A stretch of 16,027 nucleotides of DNA from CAZJJZ01 sp964546505 (GCA_964546505.1 CAZJJZ010000028.1:1-16027), one strand, 5' to 3'; positions 6,723 to 15,650 are shown, counted from the first letter of the stretch. The notes: a model not told the origin generated them from the letters alone. Made by a program: numbers and translations.

Positions 6723-7418
6723 ATGACAAATTTAAAGCCAATCAATAAGGAATTATTATCTGCACAATTTGGAGTATTTTTTGGAGAAACAGTTGCGCGG
6801 CCAGACGTGATTTCAGACAGGATAAAAAGGGATTATCCTGATATTTTTAATGGCGCCCCAATTAATTTACCGATTCCTGTTGAGATATTGGATTTCCCGA
6901 TTTCTCAGCTCAAGTCCATTGACAATAAATGGCAGTTAAATGTTTCTAGGCTAAGGGCTGATATCGTGTTTAACCCTGAAGAAAATCAAACATATGCGGA
7001 TATCGTCGATGCGGTTAAAAAAATATATGAAATGGTTGGGAAAATTGCTGAGGAAGCAAAGAAAACAGGAGTTGTTATTTCAAGAATTACAAACATAAGT
7101 AATTATATATTCTTTGTTGATAATCCAATTGTTTTTTTGCAGACACTTTTTTTAAAACAAAATAACAGCAAGATGTCGGACTTAGTAATTAGATATAACG
7201 AATTGTTAACAGAGAAAAATCTTAATTTTAATAACATAACTCAGTACCAGATAGGCAATGTTAAGAAAGATGAAAAAGAGATTTCTGTTTTGTTGGTAAT
7301 GAAGGATTTTAATACAAATCCAGAAATAAAAAACAAATTATCAGATCAGGAAATATCAGATTTCTTGAGTGTGGCACAAAAGCATACGCATAATTTTGAA
7401 TTACCAGATAATGTATAA
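6723..7418 (+). CDS. Unknown 231-aa protein between mod and res
   Basis: Not firmly recognised. It starts at ATG 6723, 14 bases after mod, and ends in TAA two bases before the next ATG, so it is clearly co-transcribed with both neighbours. No signal peptide or membrane span. Visible layout: FGVFFGETVARPDVISDRIKRDYPDIF, then a strand-rich core (KWQLNVSRLRADIVFNP), a long helix (YADIVDAVKKIYEMVGKIAEEAKKTG), a strand pair (VVISRITNISNYIFFV), and a C-terminal helix. The order 'partner segment, W-x-L-x-V-S-x-x-R, long helix, ISRI...NYI' faintly recalls the sporadic TIGR04255-type family, but this is impressionistic and unverified. Very AT-rich with rare-type codons (ATA, AGA). Position inside a restriction operon suggests an accessory or defence role. 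Confidence 0.75.
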   Translation: MTNLKPINKELLSAQFGVFFGETVARPDVISDRIKRDYPDIFNGAPINLPIPVEILDFPISQLKSIDNKWQLNVSRLRADIVFNPEENQTYADIVDAVKKIYEMVGKIAEEAKKTGVVISRITNISNYIFFVDNPIVFLQTLFLKQNNSKMSDLVIRYNELLTEKNLNFNNITQYQIGNVKKDEKEISVLLVMKDFNTNPEIKNKLSDQEISDFLSVAQKHTHNFELPDNV

Positions 7419-7420
7419 CG

Positions 7421-7972
7421 ATGGCAAAGATTAAACTAAATACAGGTGCGACAACTGTGAACATTCCAGATGATGAAAGTGGTAGTGTTACATTTTCTAA
7501 TGATCAGGTCTCATCTCTAATGAAAGATCAACGGAAAAATTGGGAAGATTCCTATAAAAATTTGCAGGAAAACTATAATAAATCAAATCGTGAACGAGAT
7601 AAGAAGATAAAGGAACAAGAGGTAAAACTTGGTGAATTAGAAAAACGGATTCAAAACTCTAATTCCCAGGCTTTTGCAATTTTATCAATTTTCACAACAG
7701 TTTTTACGTTTATTTCTATAAATATAAGTATTTTTCAGAAAGTTACTTTAGCAGCAGAGGCGGTGTTTTTTATGGCAATTATAGCGTTTTTTTGCTTAAT
7801 AATAGTTTCTGTCCCTCTATTGTTGTTGCAATCCCTAAATGGGATCGCTATTCAGAATAAAAAAGCAATTTGGGCGATTTTTCTTTTTGGCATTGGGGCA
7901 CTGATTTTAATGTGTCTTATTGTAAAGTTTATCAATTGGGAAATTATTTTAAATATTGTTAATAACAAATAG
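7421..7972 (+). CDS. Coiled-coil membrane protein between mod and res
   Basis: Not recognised as a named family. Of 183 aa, the first ~33 are polar. Residues ~35-80 are strongly charged with heptad character (MKDQRKNWEDSYKNLQE ... KKIKEQEVKLGELEKRIQ), so probably a coiled coil. Then come about three hydrophobic segments: ~84-105, ~109-137 and ~148-178. No cleavable signal; the long N-terminal domain is likely cytosolic. The start lies two bases after the TAA of the preceding gene (TAACGATGG), implying translational coupling and a shared function. A soluble protein followed by a coupled membrane protein is a pattern seen in some antiphage systems with a membrane effector; here that is inference. 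The stop is TAG. Confidence 0.75.
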   Translation: MAKIKLNTGATTVNIPDDESGSVTFSNDQVSSLMKDQRKNWEDSYKNLQENYNKSNRERDKKIKEQEVKLGELEKRIQNSNSQAFAILSIFTTVFTFISINISIFQKVTLAAEAVFFMAIIAFFCLIIVSVPLLLLQSLNGIAIQNKKAIWAIFLFGIGALILMCLIVKFINWEIILNIVNNK

Positions 7973-8008
7973 AACCAGAATCTGAGGTAAATATCACTAA
8001 ATTCTTCT

Positions 8009-8095
8009 ATGAAAAAAGAACTCATACAATCTCTTACGGCTAACTTTGAATCCTATGCTTATAATATCGTTTTGCCGACGCTGGAAAAACGATAA
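8009..8095 (+). pseudogene. Short remnant resembling the start of a DinD/antirepressor-type gene
   Basis: The ATG at 8009 opens 28 codons: MKKELIQSLTANFESYAY then NIVLPTLEKR and TAA. The first ~18 residues match my recollection of the typical N-terminus of DinD-like proteins, often found between mod and res in type III loci. A second frame at about 8060-8118 reads YRFADAGKTINMADSPQ, which recalls a later DinD segment, as if the middle had been deleted. Both matches are short and from memory. A genuine 28-aa peptide or chance are alternatives. Confidence 0.35.
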
Positions 8096-8131
8096 ATATG
8101 GCAGATTCGCCACAATAAACATTAAAAATCT

Positions 8132-10881
8132 ATGAAGCTAAAATTTGAAGCAAATCAGGAATATCAGCTGGAAGCGATTAAATCAATCGTGGATGTTTTT
8201 GAAGGGCAGCCTTTGGAAAGTGGTGATTTTGAAATTGAGATTGCGCCTTCTTCGGATCAATTACAGATTGGAAGTGATTTGCTGGTTGGTAATCGATTGA
8301 TTTTGGATGATGCGGTTGTTTTGGAAAATGTTAATAGAGTGCAGATAAGAAACAGTTTGCCGATATCTGTCAGCGAATCGGATGGCGCTTTGGTGATGAA
8401 ACCTTTAGCTTCAGCTCCCTTGTCTTCTTTAAGTGGTAAGCTGAAAGATGGTATGAACTTTTCTTTGGAAATGGAGACTGGTACTGGAAAGACTTACGTT
8501 TATCTCCGTACAATCCATGAACTTCATAAAAAATATGGTTTTAAAAAATTTGTTATTGTAGTGCCAAGTATTGCGATTAAAGAAGGAGTTTTGAAGAATT
8601 TGGAGGTTACCAAGGAGCATTTTTCGATGATTTACAATAATCCTCAGATGGATTTTTATGTCTATGATCCAAAGAAGCGCGGACAGCTGAAGAATTTTGC
8701 TACTACCAATGCTTTGCAAATTTTAGTAATCAATATCGATTCTTTTGCCAAGAAGGAAAGTAATATTATTTATCAGGAATCAGACTGGGGTGTTCCGATC
8801 GAGTATGTGAAGGCAGTTCGACCGATTGTGATCGTGGATGAACCGCAAAATATGGAAACGCCGATTCGTAAGCAAGCTATTGGCAATTTGAACCCACTAT
8901 GTACTTTGCGTTTTTCCGCGACACATAAACATCCTTACAATCTTTTGTATAAACTTGATCCGGTTCGTGCCTATGATTTGGGGCTTGTGAAAAAGATTGA
9001 AGTGGATTCGGTCTATTCTGAGGATTCGTTTAATGATGCGTATTTGCAGGTTATCCAAATAAAGACGGGTAAAACTCCAAAGCAGATGAGTGCAAAAGTA
9101 GTCATCGATAAAAGCGATGATTATGGTTTACAGAGGAAAGAACTGACACTGAAATTTGGAGACGATTTGTTTGAACTTTCCGGCAAGCGCGATGTTTATC
9201 GGGATGGATACATTTTGGAAGAAATCAATACTGCCGAGCAGTTTATCTCTTTTTCAAACGGTAAAACTTATGCGATAGGCCAAAAAGATGAAGGGCTTCT
9301 TGAAGAAATCATGAAATATCAGATTAAGAAGACGGTTCAAAACCATTTTGAGAAGGAGAAAAAACTTAAAGATAAAGGTATTAAAGTGCTTTCTCTTTTC
9401 TTTATTGATAAAGTGGCAAACTATAGAACATATAGCGAAGATGGTTGGCTGAAAGGTAAGTTTGCGATGTGGTTTGAGGAAGTTTACAAAGAGTTTCAGG
9501 GTAAAATGCAGTTCAAGGGTGTCTTGGAGTATCCTGCAGAGGATGTGCATAACGGTTACTTTTCACAGGACAAGAAGAGCGGTATTTGGAAGGATTCGAC
9601 GGATCGAGGTGGTGAAGGAGGTTCTTCCAAGGATGATGAGCAGACTTATGAGCTGATTATGAAGGATAAGGAGAGATTGTTGGATGTGAATACGCCATTA
9701 AGGTTTATTTTTAGCCATTCAGCGTTGCGTGAAGGATGGGATAATCCAAATGTTTTTCAAATTTGTACTCTGAATGAGACTCGTTCCGATATGAAGAAGA
9801 GGCAGGNNNNNNNNNNNNNNNNNNNNNNNNNNNNNNNNNNNNNNNNNNNNNNNATCAGGATGGCGAACGCGTGTTTGATCAAAATATCAATATTTTGACG
9901 ATAATTGCGAACGAAAGTTACGAGAGTTTTGCTAAGTCATTGCAAACAGAAATAGAGGAAGAGTGTGGAGTTAGCTTTACCGGTAGAATCAAAAATGCGA
10001 AAGAAAGGAAGTCTGTTCAGCTGAAGAAAGGTTTTGAATTAGATCCAAACTTTAAGGGTTTATGGGAAAGAATAAGTCAAAAAACAAAGTATAATGTGAA
10101 TTATCATACAGAAGCATTAGTGTTAGAGGCAGCAAAAATTTTGAAAGAGGTAGAGATAAAAAAACCAAGAATTAGCAATATTCGTGTGCGTTTGGAGATG
10201 AATGAAAAAGGTGTTGATACTCGGACAATCACTACGGGCGGGCAAGTACTTGAAAATGATTATGAATTATCCCTTATCCCTGATTTGCTTGGCGCAATAC
10301 AAAATAAAACTAAGTTAACTAAATCAACGATAATCGAGGTCTTAAAAAAGGCTGATAAATTGAAAGATATTTTACTGAATCCTCAATTATTGATTGATGA
10401 AGCGGCTAATGCTATTAATTTTGCTTTGAAAAAAATGATGATAGACGGAATAAAATATGAAAAAGTTGATGGTAGTTTTTATGAAATGCGACAATTTGAA
10501 AATCAAGAATTGGAAGAGTATTTGGATAAAATTGTAAAGGTAAACAACCTTGAAAAAACACTTTATGATCATGTGATTTTTGACTCAAGTGTGGAGAGTC
10601 AATTTGCTATGGATTTAGACGCTAGGGAGGATGTTAAATTTTATTTCAAATTACCAAGATGGTTTAAAATCCCAACACCAATTGGTGATTATATTCCGGA
10701 TTGGGCGATAGTATTCGAAAATGACAAAAGAATTTATTTTGTAGTTGAAACAAAGGCGGATGGCGAGATTAGAGAAAGTGAAGACATGAAAATAAAGTGC
10801 GGAAGGGAGCATTTTAGAGTTTTGGATGGCGTATGTTATGCTCGTGTTGAGAGGCTGGAGAATATGATAATTGGAGGTTAA
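8132..10881 (+). CDS. res: Type III restriction enzyme Res subunit, interrupted by a gap
   Basis: Res is the ATP-driven helicase-nuclease partner of Mod and cuts DNA when two unmodified sites are sensed. Before the gap: Walker A METGTGKT (residues 116-121), Walker B as DEPQ (236-239), the SAT motif (262-264) followed by PYNLLYKLDPVRAYDLGLVKKI, and motif V HSALREGWDNPNVF. After the 47-N gap (9807-9853) the protein resumes at NQDGERVFDQNINILTII, the usual continuation after motif VI, and ends with a PD-(D/E)XK nuclease: PDW (10696-10704) and ETK (10747-10755). The two sides are in different frames only because the gap is not true length; restoring the expected ~30 bases gives ~910 aa, normal for Res. 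ATG start with 'aaaaatct' in front; stop TAA. Confidence 0.94.
9807..9853. other. Assembly gap, 47 N, over helicase motif VI of Res
   Basis: The base before is the first of a Glu codon after RQ, and the bases after read (N)QDGERVFDQN. The family usually has a Q-x-x-G-R-G-x-R-like motif VI here, so about ten residues (near 30 bases) are hidden. The N count is probably arbitrary. Confidence 0.95.
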
Positions 10882-10897
10882 TTTCTTAGTTAAAAAT

Positions 10898-11506
10898 ATG
10901 GAACTTGAAGTACTCTCTATTATACATGAAATTGAAGTTTATATTGGTTGGCTGCAAAATTTTTTTGAGAAGAAAGAAAGCCTTTATCGTATTAATGAAA
11001 AGTTTAACTTAGCTTTTTCTAATTCAAGATCTGATGATTTTGTTGAACATGAACGGAATAACAAAAGAAATATGGATTACGAAAATAAAATTAGAATAGT
11101 AAACCTCTCAATTAAAGCTTTTTTTACTCAAATTATTGTGGATTTGAATCACTTAAACTCTTTTAAAGGTTGTAAGAAGTTTTTTAAATCAGTTGCTTGT
11201 AATAGAGTTTTTATTCGTTTTAAAAATGGAAAACTAATTGAATTTCAAAATTTTAGTCAAAAAATCCAATTCTTTAGAGATGCGATAGTGCATCCGGAAG
11301 AGGTTATAATTTCACCTAGAGATATTCCTTTGAAGTTGGAAACGGACATTTCATTAATTAATAAAGATGAAAGTTTTATTAAATCTGATTGCTATCTAAT
11401 TGCAGATAAACAAGATAATGATTATTGGATTCAAGATTCTAAAGTAAAGATATTTTTGAAAGGTGAAATACTAGATACTATGTATAAATTAAAAAAATCG
11501 CTATAA
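10898..11506 (+). CDS. Unknown protein with HEPN-like RX4H motif after res
   Basis: From the ATG at 10898 (17 bases after the Res stop) it has 202 aa; an in-frame TTG at 10871 would overlap res and is less likely. The N-terminal half is helical (LSIIHEIEVYIGWLQNFFEKKE; RIVNLSIKAFFTQIIVDLNHL). At residues 127-132 (11276-11293) RDAIVH fits the R-x4-6-H signature of HEPN ribonucleases, at the end of a helix and followed by PEE as in several HEPN families. The C-terminal third is a strand-rich tail. HEPN proteins often act as toxin or abortive-infection RNases beside restriction loci. The family call is inference from one short motif plus helical context; it could be unrelated. AT-rich; stop TAA. 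Confidence 0.7.
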   Translation: MELEVLSIIHEIEVYIGWLQNFFEKKESLYRINEKFNLAFSNSRSDDFVEHERNNKRNMDYENKIRIVNLSIKAFFTQIIVDLNHLNSFKGCKKFFKSVACNRVFIRFKNGKLIEFQNFSQKIQFFRDAIVHPEEVIISPRDIPLKLETDISLINKDESFIKSDCYLIADKQDNDYWIQDSKVKIFLKGEILDTMYKLKKSL

Positions 11507-11526
11507 TTTTTTATGTAAATTTCACA

Positions 11527-12793
11527 ATGCCCTCCCCACAAAAACTCCTCACAAGTGCACAAATTTATCGCGATGGTAAGTTGCTTCTTGGTTCGTGCTG
11601 TTGATGAGTTTATGTCGGAGTTGGTGGAGTTGCCTAGTGGTACTGTTGATGAGGGGGAGTCTTTGGAGGAGTGTTTGCAGCGGGAGGTGAAGGAGGAGAC
11701 TGGTTTGGTGGTTTCCAAAACTGTGTCTTTGGTGGATTTTTTTGATTATGTGTCAGGGTCTGGGAAACTGGCTCGGCAGTTCAATTATGTTGTGGAAGTT
11801 GTGCCGGGTGAGGTGGTTTTGAATCCATTGGAACATCAGTCATTTAAATGGATAGATCCGAATACCGAATTGGATGACTCTGGAATGTCCTCAGAAGTAA
11901 AAAAAGCGTGCGCACGTGGATTGAATGATGCTAAACTTTTTTCCTTCTCTTGCCCCAATCACGCTCTAACCTTACAATCAACCTATATTTATCCTTTCTC
12001 AATGAATAAAAAGTCTTCCATCGACACCACTCACCCTCGTGACCCCAATAAAAAGCTTTCTGCCAAAGAGGAGGCTCGTTTGAAGAAGGTGCGGAAGATT
12101 GCTCAGCGGGCAAAGAAGCGGGTGGGGGAGGTTTTGCGGGATCGGGAGGTTTTGCATGGTTTGGGGGTGGAGGTGTTTTTGCCTGTTGAGCAGATTCAGG
12201 CTTTGATGCCGCGGCCTTTGATTAATCGGAAATTGGCTTTTGCTGAGTATCCTGAGGAGAAACGGAATCATGCTTTGGAACGGTCGATTTCTAAATTGGT
12301 TATGCGTAATTTCTTTTTTCCGGAGGTGTTTGCTGAATTGCGATATCAAATTGATTTTCAGCAGGTGGTGCAGAAGTATTTGCAAACGCATTATCCCAAT
12401 CAAAGCCCTTTACCCAATAATCAGGTTTACTTCAAAGGCAGTTTGGCAGGCGTGCCAGACGAAGTTTATATTGTCCATCTGGCAGAAACTTTGGATAATG
12501 AACTCTTTATTGCCGATATCGTGACACAAAATCCTTTAGGCCAACCCAATCAATCCGGCGATTTTGAAGGCTTGGGCCATGGCGTTTTCATGGAATTTTT
12601 GCAAAGGCTGGAGGACTATGCGGCGTCCAATCACTATCAACAAATCGGCCTGGTTGCCGCTTCTCGATGGCAAAAAGAGATGTTTGAAAGAAGGGGATTT
12701 GTGTTTGAGGAGGATACACCCTTTGGCCAATATGCCTTGATGACCGATCAAGGTTTTCCGATGAATAAGCGGGTGAAGGAAAAGGTTGCATAG
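11527..12793 (+). CDS. Nudix hydrolase (frameshifted N-terminus) continuous with GNAT-like acetyltransferase
   Basis: Nudix enzymes hydrolyse nucleoside diphosphates linked to another group. A perfect Nudix box G-x5-E-x7-REV-x-EE-x-GL lies at 11639-11707. The natural N-terminus appears to start at ATG 11527 (MPSPQKLLTSAQIYRDGKLLL) one frame away; dropping one base near 11589-11592 joins it as GKLLLVRAVDEFM..ELPSG, an ideal Nudix spacing. As written, the open frame begins only at GTG 11555. Downstream the same frame runs on into a second domain, probably a separate protein starting at ATG 12002 (MNKKSSIDTTHPRD, 263 aa): a basic helical N-terminal half and a GNAT-type C-terminus with GLGHGV in the acetyl-CoA loop position, then YQQIGLVAAS, FERRGFVF and MNKRV. 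The linker (11936-12001) looks non-coding. Stop TAG. Fusion versus two genes is unresolved. Confidence 0.8.
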
Positions 12794-12852
12794 AGTTTTA
12801 CTTTCCCTGGGTATTGCATTGTAGTCTTTTCTTCTTCAGGAAAAAATATTTG

Positions 12853-13593
12853 CTATTTTACCCTCATTCTATACATCAATTCTGCCATTTCAGCGCGAGT
12901 AATCTTGTGGTTAGGGTTTGTCCAGTTTGGAAGAATGAGTTGTTTTTCTTTGGCTGCGTCAAAATAGGGGTCGTACCAGTTTTGGGAGTTGCTGATTGCG
13001 GAGACTTGGCCGGGGTAATTGGTTTCGAGCGCTATTTTTAGTGCTTCTGCAGAGGAAATATTGTTGTTTGGTTGAAAGCTTCCGTCATTGTAGCCCTTGA
13101 TGATTTTTTTGTATTTAGCAAGTAACACGTATTGATTAGCCCAGTGTGTGGTACTTACATCTGTGAAGCCAATAGTAGAACTTGGGGCGGTTTGATTTGG
13201 AAAGGCGCTGCCAATTAATATTTTGGTGAATTCTGCTCTATTGATTAGATTATTTGGTTTGAAACTGCCATCGCTATAGCCGCTCACAATATTGTTGTCT
13301 TTGAGATATTTGATTGCTAGGTAGTGTTCAGTGCTGGAATTCACATCGCTAAAAATGTTGCCAGAAACCGGTTCAACTACAGTTGTTGAAGAGAAGCCGC
13401 ACTTGACCATGGTGTTATATTGGACACTACTATTCTTCCAACCATCAATACAAATTACACTACCATCGGTGTCAGCACCGGCAGAACAATCTACACCTCC
13501 ATGTCCAGAACAGGCTCCGGAAGCAGCGAAAAGGTTTGCAGCAAAAAAGAAGCTGAAGTAGATGCTTAGCAGTGGGAGAAAGAGTTTTTTCAT
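12853..13593 (-). CDS. Secreted three-repeat SLH-domain protein
   Basis: 246 aa. Residues 1-24 are a Sec signal peptide (KK, hydrophobic core rich in Phe, end LFAA). Residues ~28-65 form a small module with four Cys (28, 36, 48, 65) and the pattern CSGHGGVDC ... VICIDGW, probably a disulfide-linked external module; its role is unknown. Three SLH repeats follow: ~81-127 (FSDV...GYSDGSFKP...INRAEFTKI), ~143-188 (FTDV...GYNDGSFQP...SAEALKI) and ~207-244 (WYDPYFDAAKE...ITRAEMAELMYRM). They would anchor the protein to the cell wall; with almost nothing else in it, it may be an anchoring or structural surface protein. It is related to the truncated protein at 1-834. It is convergent with the Nudix/GNAT gene with no clear terminator between, and divergent from recQ. 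The stop is TAG. Confidence 0.92.
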   Translation of the reverse strand: MKKLFLPLLSIYFSFFFAANLFAASGACSGHGGVDCSAGADTDGSVICIDGWKNSSVQYNTMVKCGFSSTTVVEPVSGNIFSDVNSSTEHYLAIKYLKDNNIVSGYSDGSFKPNNLINRAEFTKILIGSAFPNQTAPSSTIGFTDVSTTHWANQYVLLAKYKKIIKGYNDGSFQPNNNISSAEALKIALETNYPGQVSAISNSQNWYDPYFDAAKEKQLILPNWTNPNHKITRAEMAELMYRMRVK

Positions 13594-13772
13594 ATTTTGT
13601 TTTTATTTTGGACGTCACAATATTAGCAAAGAAAATCTTAAAATAAAACACTTGGTCATCAAAACAGATGAATTTGTATATTTCCAGTGCATTTTGGGCG
13701 TAAAGAGATTTGTCCTTTAATTTAGGTTATGCGGTCGGTTTTTAACTCCCAGAAAATTTTTTACGGTTTTTT

Positions 13773-13791
13773 TATGATTCTAGGGTATAGT
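13773..13791 (+). promoter_or_regulatory. Candidate -10 elements for recQ
   Basis: In the 222-base spacer between the divergent SLH gene and recQ, TATGAT (13773-13778) and TATAGT (13786-13791) are the best -10 matches. No convincing -35 lies at 16-18 bases from either. A three-codon ATG ATG CTT TAG mini-ORF (13805-13816) overlaps the recQ GTG start and could couple initiation. Confidence 0.2.
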
Positions 13792-13815
13792 TGATTTTGA
13801 TTTTATGATGCTTTA

Positions 13816-15603
13816 GTGAAGGAATTATTAAAACAACATTTTGGTTATCGGGAATTTCGGCCTTTGCAGTTGGAGATTATTCAGGAAGTGCTGAGCGGGC
13901 GGGATGCTTTGGTGATTATGCCCACCGGTGGTGGGAAATCGCTTTGTTATCAGCTGCCGGCTTTGGCTTTGGACGGGGTTTGTTTGGTTGTTTCGCCACT
14001 GATTGCTTTGATGAAAGATCAAGTGGATGCTTTGAATGCCAATGGCGTGGAGGCGGTTTTTATTAATAGTTCGCTTGCCGCGGAGGAGATACGGCAGCGG
14101 CAAATTGCGTGTTTGCAGGGTCGGGTGAAATTACTTTACCTGGCGCCGGAGCGTTTGGCGGTTGCGGATTTTCGAGAATTTTTAGGCAAATTGAAAATTT
14201 CGATGATTGCTGTGGATGAGGCGCATTGTATTTCTGAATGGGGACATGATTTTCGGCCGGAGTATCGGAATTTGGCTTCTTTACGGGCAGATTTTGCCAA
14301 GGTGCCTTTGATCGCCCTCACGGCCACGGCTACCGAGCGGGTTAAAAAAGATATTTTGGGGCAGTTAAAGATAGGTGAAGAACAGACTTTTATCGGTGGC
14401 TTTAATCGGCCGAATTTGACTTATGCCATTGAACCAAAACAGGGAGTGTTTGAGCGTTTGCAAAGTTTGCTGCAAAAGGTGGGTGATAATTCAGTAATTA
14501 TTTACTGTTCTTCGCGCAAGACTACGGAGGATTTGACGGATAAACTGCGTGATGCCAAATGGTCGGCCAGGGCTTATCATGCCGGAATGACGCCGGAGCA
14601 GCGCACTGCCATTCAGGAAAAATTTATCAAAGATGAAATCAAAATTATCGTAGCGACCATCGCTTTTGGCATGGGTATTGATAAGCCGGATGTGCGCTTG
14701 ATTGTGCATTATGATTTGCCAAAAAGTTTGGAAGGCTATTATCAGGAAACCGGTAGAGCGGGGCGAGATGGTTTGCCTAGCGAATGTGTCTTGTTTTATT
14801 CCTACGGTGACAAAATGAAACAGGATTATTTTATTCAACAAATCAATGGGGAAAAGGAGCGGGTTTTGGCTGAACAGAAATTGGAACAGGTGATTCAGTT
14901 TTGCGAGTTGCGCAAGTGTCGGCGGGCTTATTTGCTGGAATATTTTGGTGAAAGGGAGGTGGCGAAAAATTGCGCGGGCTGCGATGTTTGCCTTTCTCCG
15001 GCGGAAGAAGTGGACGCTACAGAAGTGGCAACAATGATTCTCTCCGCGGTGGTGCGAACCGGCGAGCGCTTTGGGATGAATTATATTATCGATATTTTGC
15101 TGGGCAAAAAGTTGAAGAAAATTTTGGAGCTGGGGCATGAGCGTTTGAGTGTCTTTGGCGTGGCGAGTAAATTTTCCAAAGAAGAATTGCGGGATTATTT
15201 TAATTCACTGGTGGCTGGGGATTATTTGGAGAAAAATAGTGGTGAATATCCTACTTTTAAGCTGGGATTTGCCGGAAAGTCGGCGCTGAAATATCAACAG
15301 AAAATATTGTTACCCAAACCGAAAGTGGTGCGGAGTGTGGTGAAAAAGAAAGCCGGTGGCGGAAATTATGACGAAAGCTTGTTTGAAAGATTGCGCAAAC
15401 TCCGCAGGGAAATAGCTCAGGAAAGGAATGTGGCCGCGTTCATCATTTTTGGTGATGTGAGTTTGCGCGATATGGCAGCCAAAAAGCCGATAGACTTACA
15501 ATCCTTTGCTGAAATTTCCGGAGTGGGGGCGCAAAAGTTGGAGCGCTTTGGTGAGCGGTTTACCGCGGAGATCAGGGGGTATTTGGCGGGTGGAGTGAGA
15601 TAG
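13816..15603 (+). CDS. recQ: ATP-dependent DNA helicase RecQ
   Basis: A 3'-5' DNA helicase for recombination and repair of stalled forks. Full length at 595 aa. Seen in order: Walker A PTGGGKS (Lys41), DEAH (134-137) with the aromatic-rich loop EWGHDFRPEY, TATAT motif III, YCSSRKT motif IV, YHAG, ATIAFGMGIDKPDVR motif V, QETGRAGRDG motif VI; the RQC zinc site with Cys368, 386, 389 and 392; a winged-helix region (~400-500); and a single HRDC domain (~518-592, ESLFERLRKLRREIA ... GVGAQKLERFGERF). The GTG start is set by the conserved LLKQHFGYREFRPLQ beginning; the ATG pair just upstream meets TAG at once. No Shine-Dalgarno. It stands alone, divergent from the SLH gene and convergent with the HD gene. 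The stop is TAG. Confidence 0.97.
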   Translation: MKELLKQHFGYREFRPLQLEIIQEVLSGRDALVIMPTGGGKSLCYQLPALALDGVCLVVSPLIALMKDQVDALNANGVEAVFINSSLAAEEIRQRQIACLQGRVKLLYLAPERLAVADFREFLGKLKISMIAVDEAHCISEWGHDFRPEYRNLASLRADFAKVPLIALTATATERVKKDILGQLKIGEEQTFIGGFNRPNLTYAIEPKQGVFERLQSLLQKVGDNSVIIYCSSRKTTEDLTDKLRDAKWSARAYHAGMTPEQRTAIQEKFIKDEIKIIVATIAFGMGIDKPDVRLIVHYDLPKSLEGYYQETGRAGRDGLPSECVLFYSYGDKMKQDYFIQQINGEKERVLAEQKLEQVIQFCELRKCRRAYLLEYFGEREVAKNCAGCDVCLSPAEEVDATEVATMILSAVVRTGERFGMNYIIDILLGKKLKKILELGHERLSVFGVASKFSKEELRDYFNSLVAGDYLEKNSGEYPTFKLGFAGKSALKYQQKILLPKPKVVRSVVKKKAGGGNYDESLFERLRKLRREIAQERNVAAFIIFGDVSLRDMAAKKPIDLQSFAEISGVGAQKLERFGERFTAEIRGYLAGGVR

Positions 15604-15650
15604 GTTGGAGTCAGCTTGATGTGGGGTTTTAGATGTAGAAGACGTTTCTC

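Noticed and set aside
14491..15138. 215-aa minus-strand frame inside recQ
   Set aside because: It is antisense to conserved RecQ helicase and zinc-site motifs, with shadow-type composition.
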